Source: a virus
IMG/VR virus record: IMGVR_UViG_3300001352_000055
Location: 1 to 29,361 of that record
Strand: one strand, 5' to 3'
Length of the DNA stretch: 29,361 bases
Both the position numbers and the translations under genes were made by a program. The notes under the pieces are model-generated. The model was not told the DNA's origin, searched no databases, and saw nothing but the letters and a program-made list of their open reading frames with translations. Position 1 is the first letter of the stretch. Each line of letters opens with the position of its first letter. This document shows, in pieces, positions 28,117 through 29,361 of the stretch.

Positions 28117-29361
28117 TTAAAAGGTTCCTCCATCTAATGTTGTGACAGTTACGTCACCGCTTGCCACAGTAAAGTTTGCGGTATTAAACGAAGCAACACC
28201 AATATTGGTATCTGTTGCCAATTCACCAGCAATTAATATCTGATTATTGCTGACTGTTGTATTAATACCTTCGCCTGCGGCGAAAGCGATTGTCTCACCT
28301 AATTGAACTACATCGGTAGTTCCGGTCTCTGCTGATATATTAATACCACCAGTTGTTAGGTTTCCAATCGTAGTATCTAAAAATTGTTTATTAACTGCAT
28401 CTAAACTATTGACAGGATCTAACAAACCTGTTATAATAGAGTTATCAACACTAATACTACTACTGAATGAAGATAATGTTAATCCACCAGCTGTTGTTGT
28501 TAAAGCATTGTTCGCAAGAACAGTATTAGTTCCAACTACAACTGATGTATCTGTATTGATATTTATTAGTCGAGTATCAAAACCCGCAGGGTTTAGCTTA
28601 TATGTATTATTATCCGAATCAATAAATGATTTAGAATAAATGTCTCCATCTGTTACATACCAACTATCATTTGATTTATCAAAGTAAGTACCAAAGTTAA
28701 ACGAATTACTTAAGAAACCAATCTGTGTACCCAAAGCGTAGAAATACATATTTCCACCATTGGTACCCATAATGATTTGGGAATTACCTTGCTGATAACC
28801 AATATGCATATTTTTAAATCGAGAAGTACCCGACGGATCAGCATAGAATGATAAGTTATCTTTACTTACAAATTTTGTTGCTCTTAAATCACCGTTAGAT
28901 GTATCACCGCCTTCTGCGTTAATATATCTGCCATCTAAGTCAGCATAATCAAATGTTGTTAAGATAGAAACGTTAGAGTTATTCTGAACAGTGCCACTAC
29001 CTGAAACAGCTCCTGTTAACGCAACATCAAATGGATTCGTATAGAAGTTTAATTTCTGATTTGGATTATCAGCAATAACTTGAATACCATTCTCAACGTT
29101 ATTTCTAACCGCATCTTCAAGAACACCGTAAATAGAAGGTACGAAGTCAACAACCGCATTGGATGATACTGATAAAGGAATATTAACAATAGAACGAACA
29201 CGTCCGTAAATATCAAACTCAAAGTTTGGTACCGTTCCTTCAACACCAGCTTCTCTTAATCCTACGAACGAATCCCATACAGTATCCAAGGCAAAGGCAG
29301 TAACATTATTACCTGAGTCGTAACTTTCAATTGTAAGACCTGTTCCAACTTCAAGACTTGG
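28117..29361 (-). CDS. Tail fibre-like structural protein, N-terminus beyond the window
   Basis: The frame is open to the right edge of the window: bases 29290-29361 encode PSLEVGTGLTIESYDSGNN and continue without a stop. The TTG at 29289 is therefore not a credible start, and the 415 visible codons (414 residues plus stop) are a C-terminal part. Visible content: KFVSKDNLSFYADPSGTSRF (fibre repeat, about 155-175 of the visible part), YFDKSNDSWYVTDG and SFIDSDNNTYKLNPAG (further repeats), then a beta-rich region ending GVASFNTANFTVASGDVTVT and TLDGGTF. The GVASF-F-V-SG-V ending is one I associate with marine phage fibre genes. It lies 36 bases upstream of the 1115-residue gene and shares repeats with the giant fibre. 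A structural fibre role is inferred. Confidence 0.8.
   Translation of the reverse strand, partial: PSLEVGTGLTIESYDSGNNVTAFALDTVWDSFVGLREAGVEGTVPNFEFDIYGRVRSIVNIPLSVSSNAVVDFVPSIYGVLEDAVRNNVENGIQVIADNPNQKLNFYTNPFDVALTGAVSGSGTVQNNSNVSILTTFDYADLDGRYINAEGGDTSNGDLRATKFVSKDNLSFYADPSGTSRFKNMHIGYQQGNSQIIMGTNGGNMYFYALGTQIGFLSNSFNFGTYFDKSNDSWYVTDGDIYSKSFIDSDNNTYKLNPAGFDTRLININTDTSVVVGTNTVLANNALTTTAGGLTLSSFSSSISVDNSIITGLLDPVNSLDAVNKQFLDTTIGNLTTGGINISAETGTTDVVQLGETIAFAAGEGINTTVSNNQILIAGELATDTNIGVASFNTANFTVASGDVTVTTLDGGTF

Noticed and set aside
28117-29289. Complete gene starting with TTG at 29289
   Set aside because: The same frame stays open through the right edge of the window and no ribosome site precedes the TTG, so it is a 5'-truncated gene.

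Overview
This window looks like part of the late, virion-structure region of a T4-like myovirus, most similar in style to the T4-like phages of marine bacteria. Every convincing gene is on the minus strand, so transcription runs from high to low coordinates. The evidence for a T4-like phage is the block gp13-gp14-gp15-gp16-gp17-gp18 in canonical order, intact motor and nuclease motifs in the large terminase, and exact copies of the T4-type late promoter octamer TATAAATA in several intergenic gaps. The AT-rich composition and the fibre families (the MSTLIKLRRSA leader, the DGTKLD repeats, small paired proteins ending in a PW motif) are ones I associate with marine cyanophages and pelagiphages. 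The host cannot be read from this sequence; a phage-encoded lipoprotein with a lipobox suggests a Gram-negative one.

Layout in transcription order (right to left). (1) 29361-13405: three large fibre or adhesin genes, namely a gene cut by the window edge, a 1115-residue protein built from internal repeats, and a giant 3755-residue protein. The giant protein has a short-period V/I-T repeat zone, about 24 copies of a YD-N-T-YY-DP fibre repeat, and a C-terminal peptidase_S74-type self-cleaving chaperone. A hairpin terminator sits at its stop codon. (2) 13360-12543: a late promoter, then two paralogous small proteins. (3) 12539-9440: a tight three-gene carbohydrate cassette with a five-bladed-propeller GH43/GH130-like protein, a TPR plus FkbM-type methyltransferase, and a nucleotidyltransferase fused to a mannose-6-phosphate-isomerase-like cupin. 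(4) 9438-5405: a late promoter and five small to medium virion or adhesin-like genes that share modules. One of them ends in a Hedgehog/intein (Hint) domain, and a 51-residue gene (7786-7941) sits between two of them. (5) 5395-1: neck and tail-completion proteins gp13, gp14 and gp15, a second cytidylyltransferase, a small lipoprotein flanked by a decayed direct repeat, the terminase subunits gp16 and gp17, and the first codons of the tail sheath gp18.

Reading the genes together: the left part is conserved head-tail joining and DNA packaging machinery. The right part lies where T4 keeps its gp10-gp12/wac genes and appears to be a fast-evolving host-recognition region. The sugar enzymes are placed among fibre genes under late promoters, which suggests (inference) glycan decoration of the virion or remodelling of host surface sugar late in infection. 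The most notable items are the Hint domain at the C-terminus of an adhesin-like protein, the very large modular fibre with its duplicated short-repeat zone, the enzyme cassette with its unusual fusions, and the promoter-carrying duplicated element around the lipoprotein gene. There is no tRNA, CRISPR array or insertion sequence that I can recognise, and no gene-free stretch exceeds about 105 bases.
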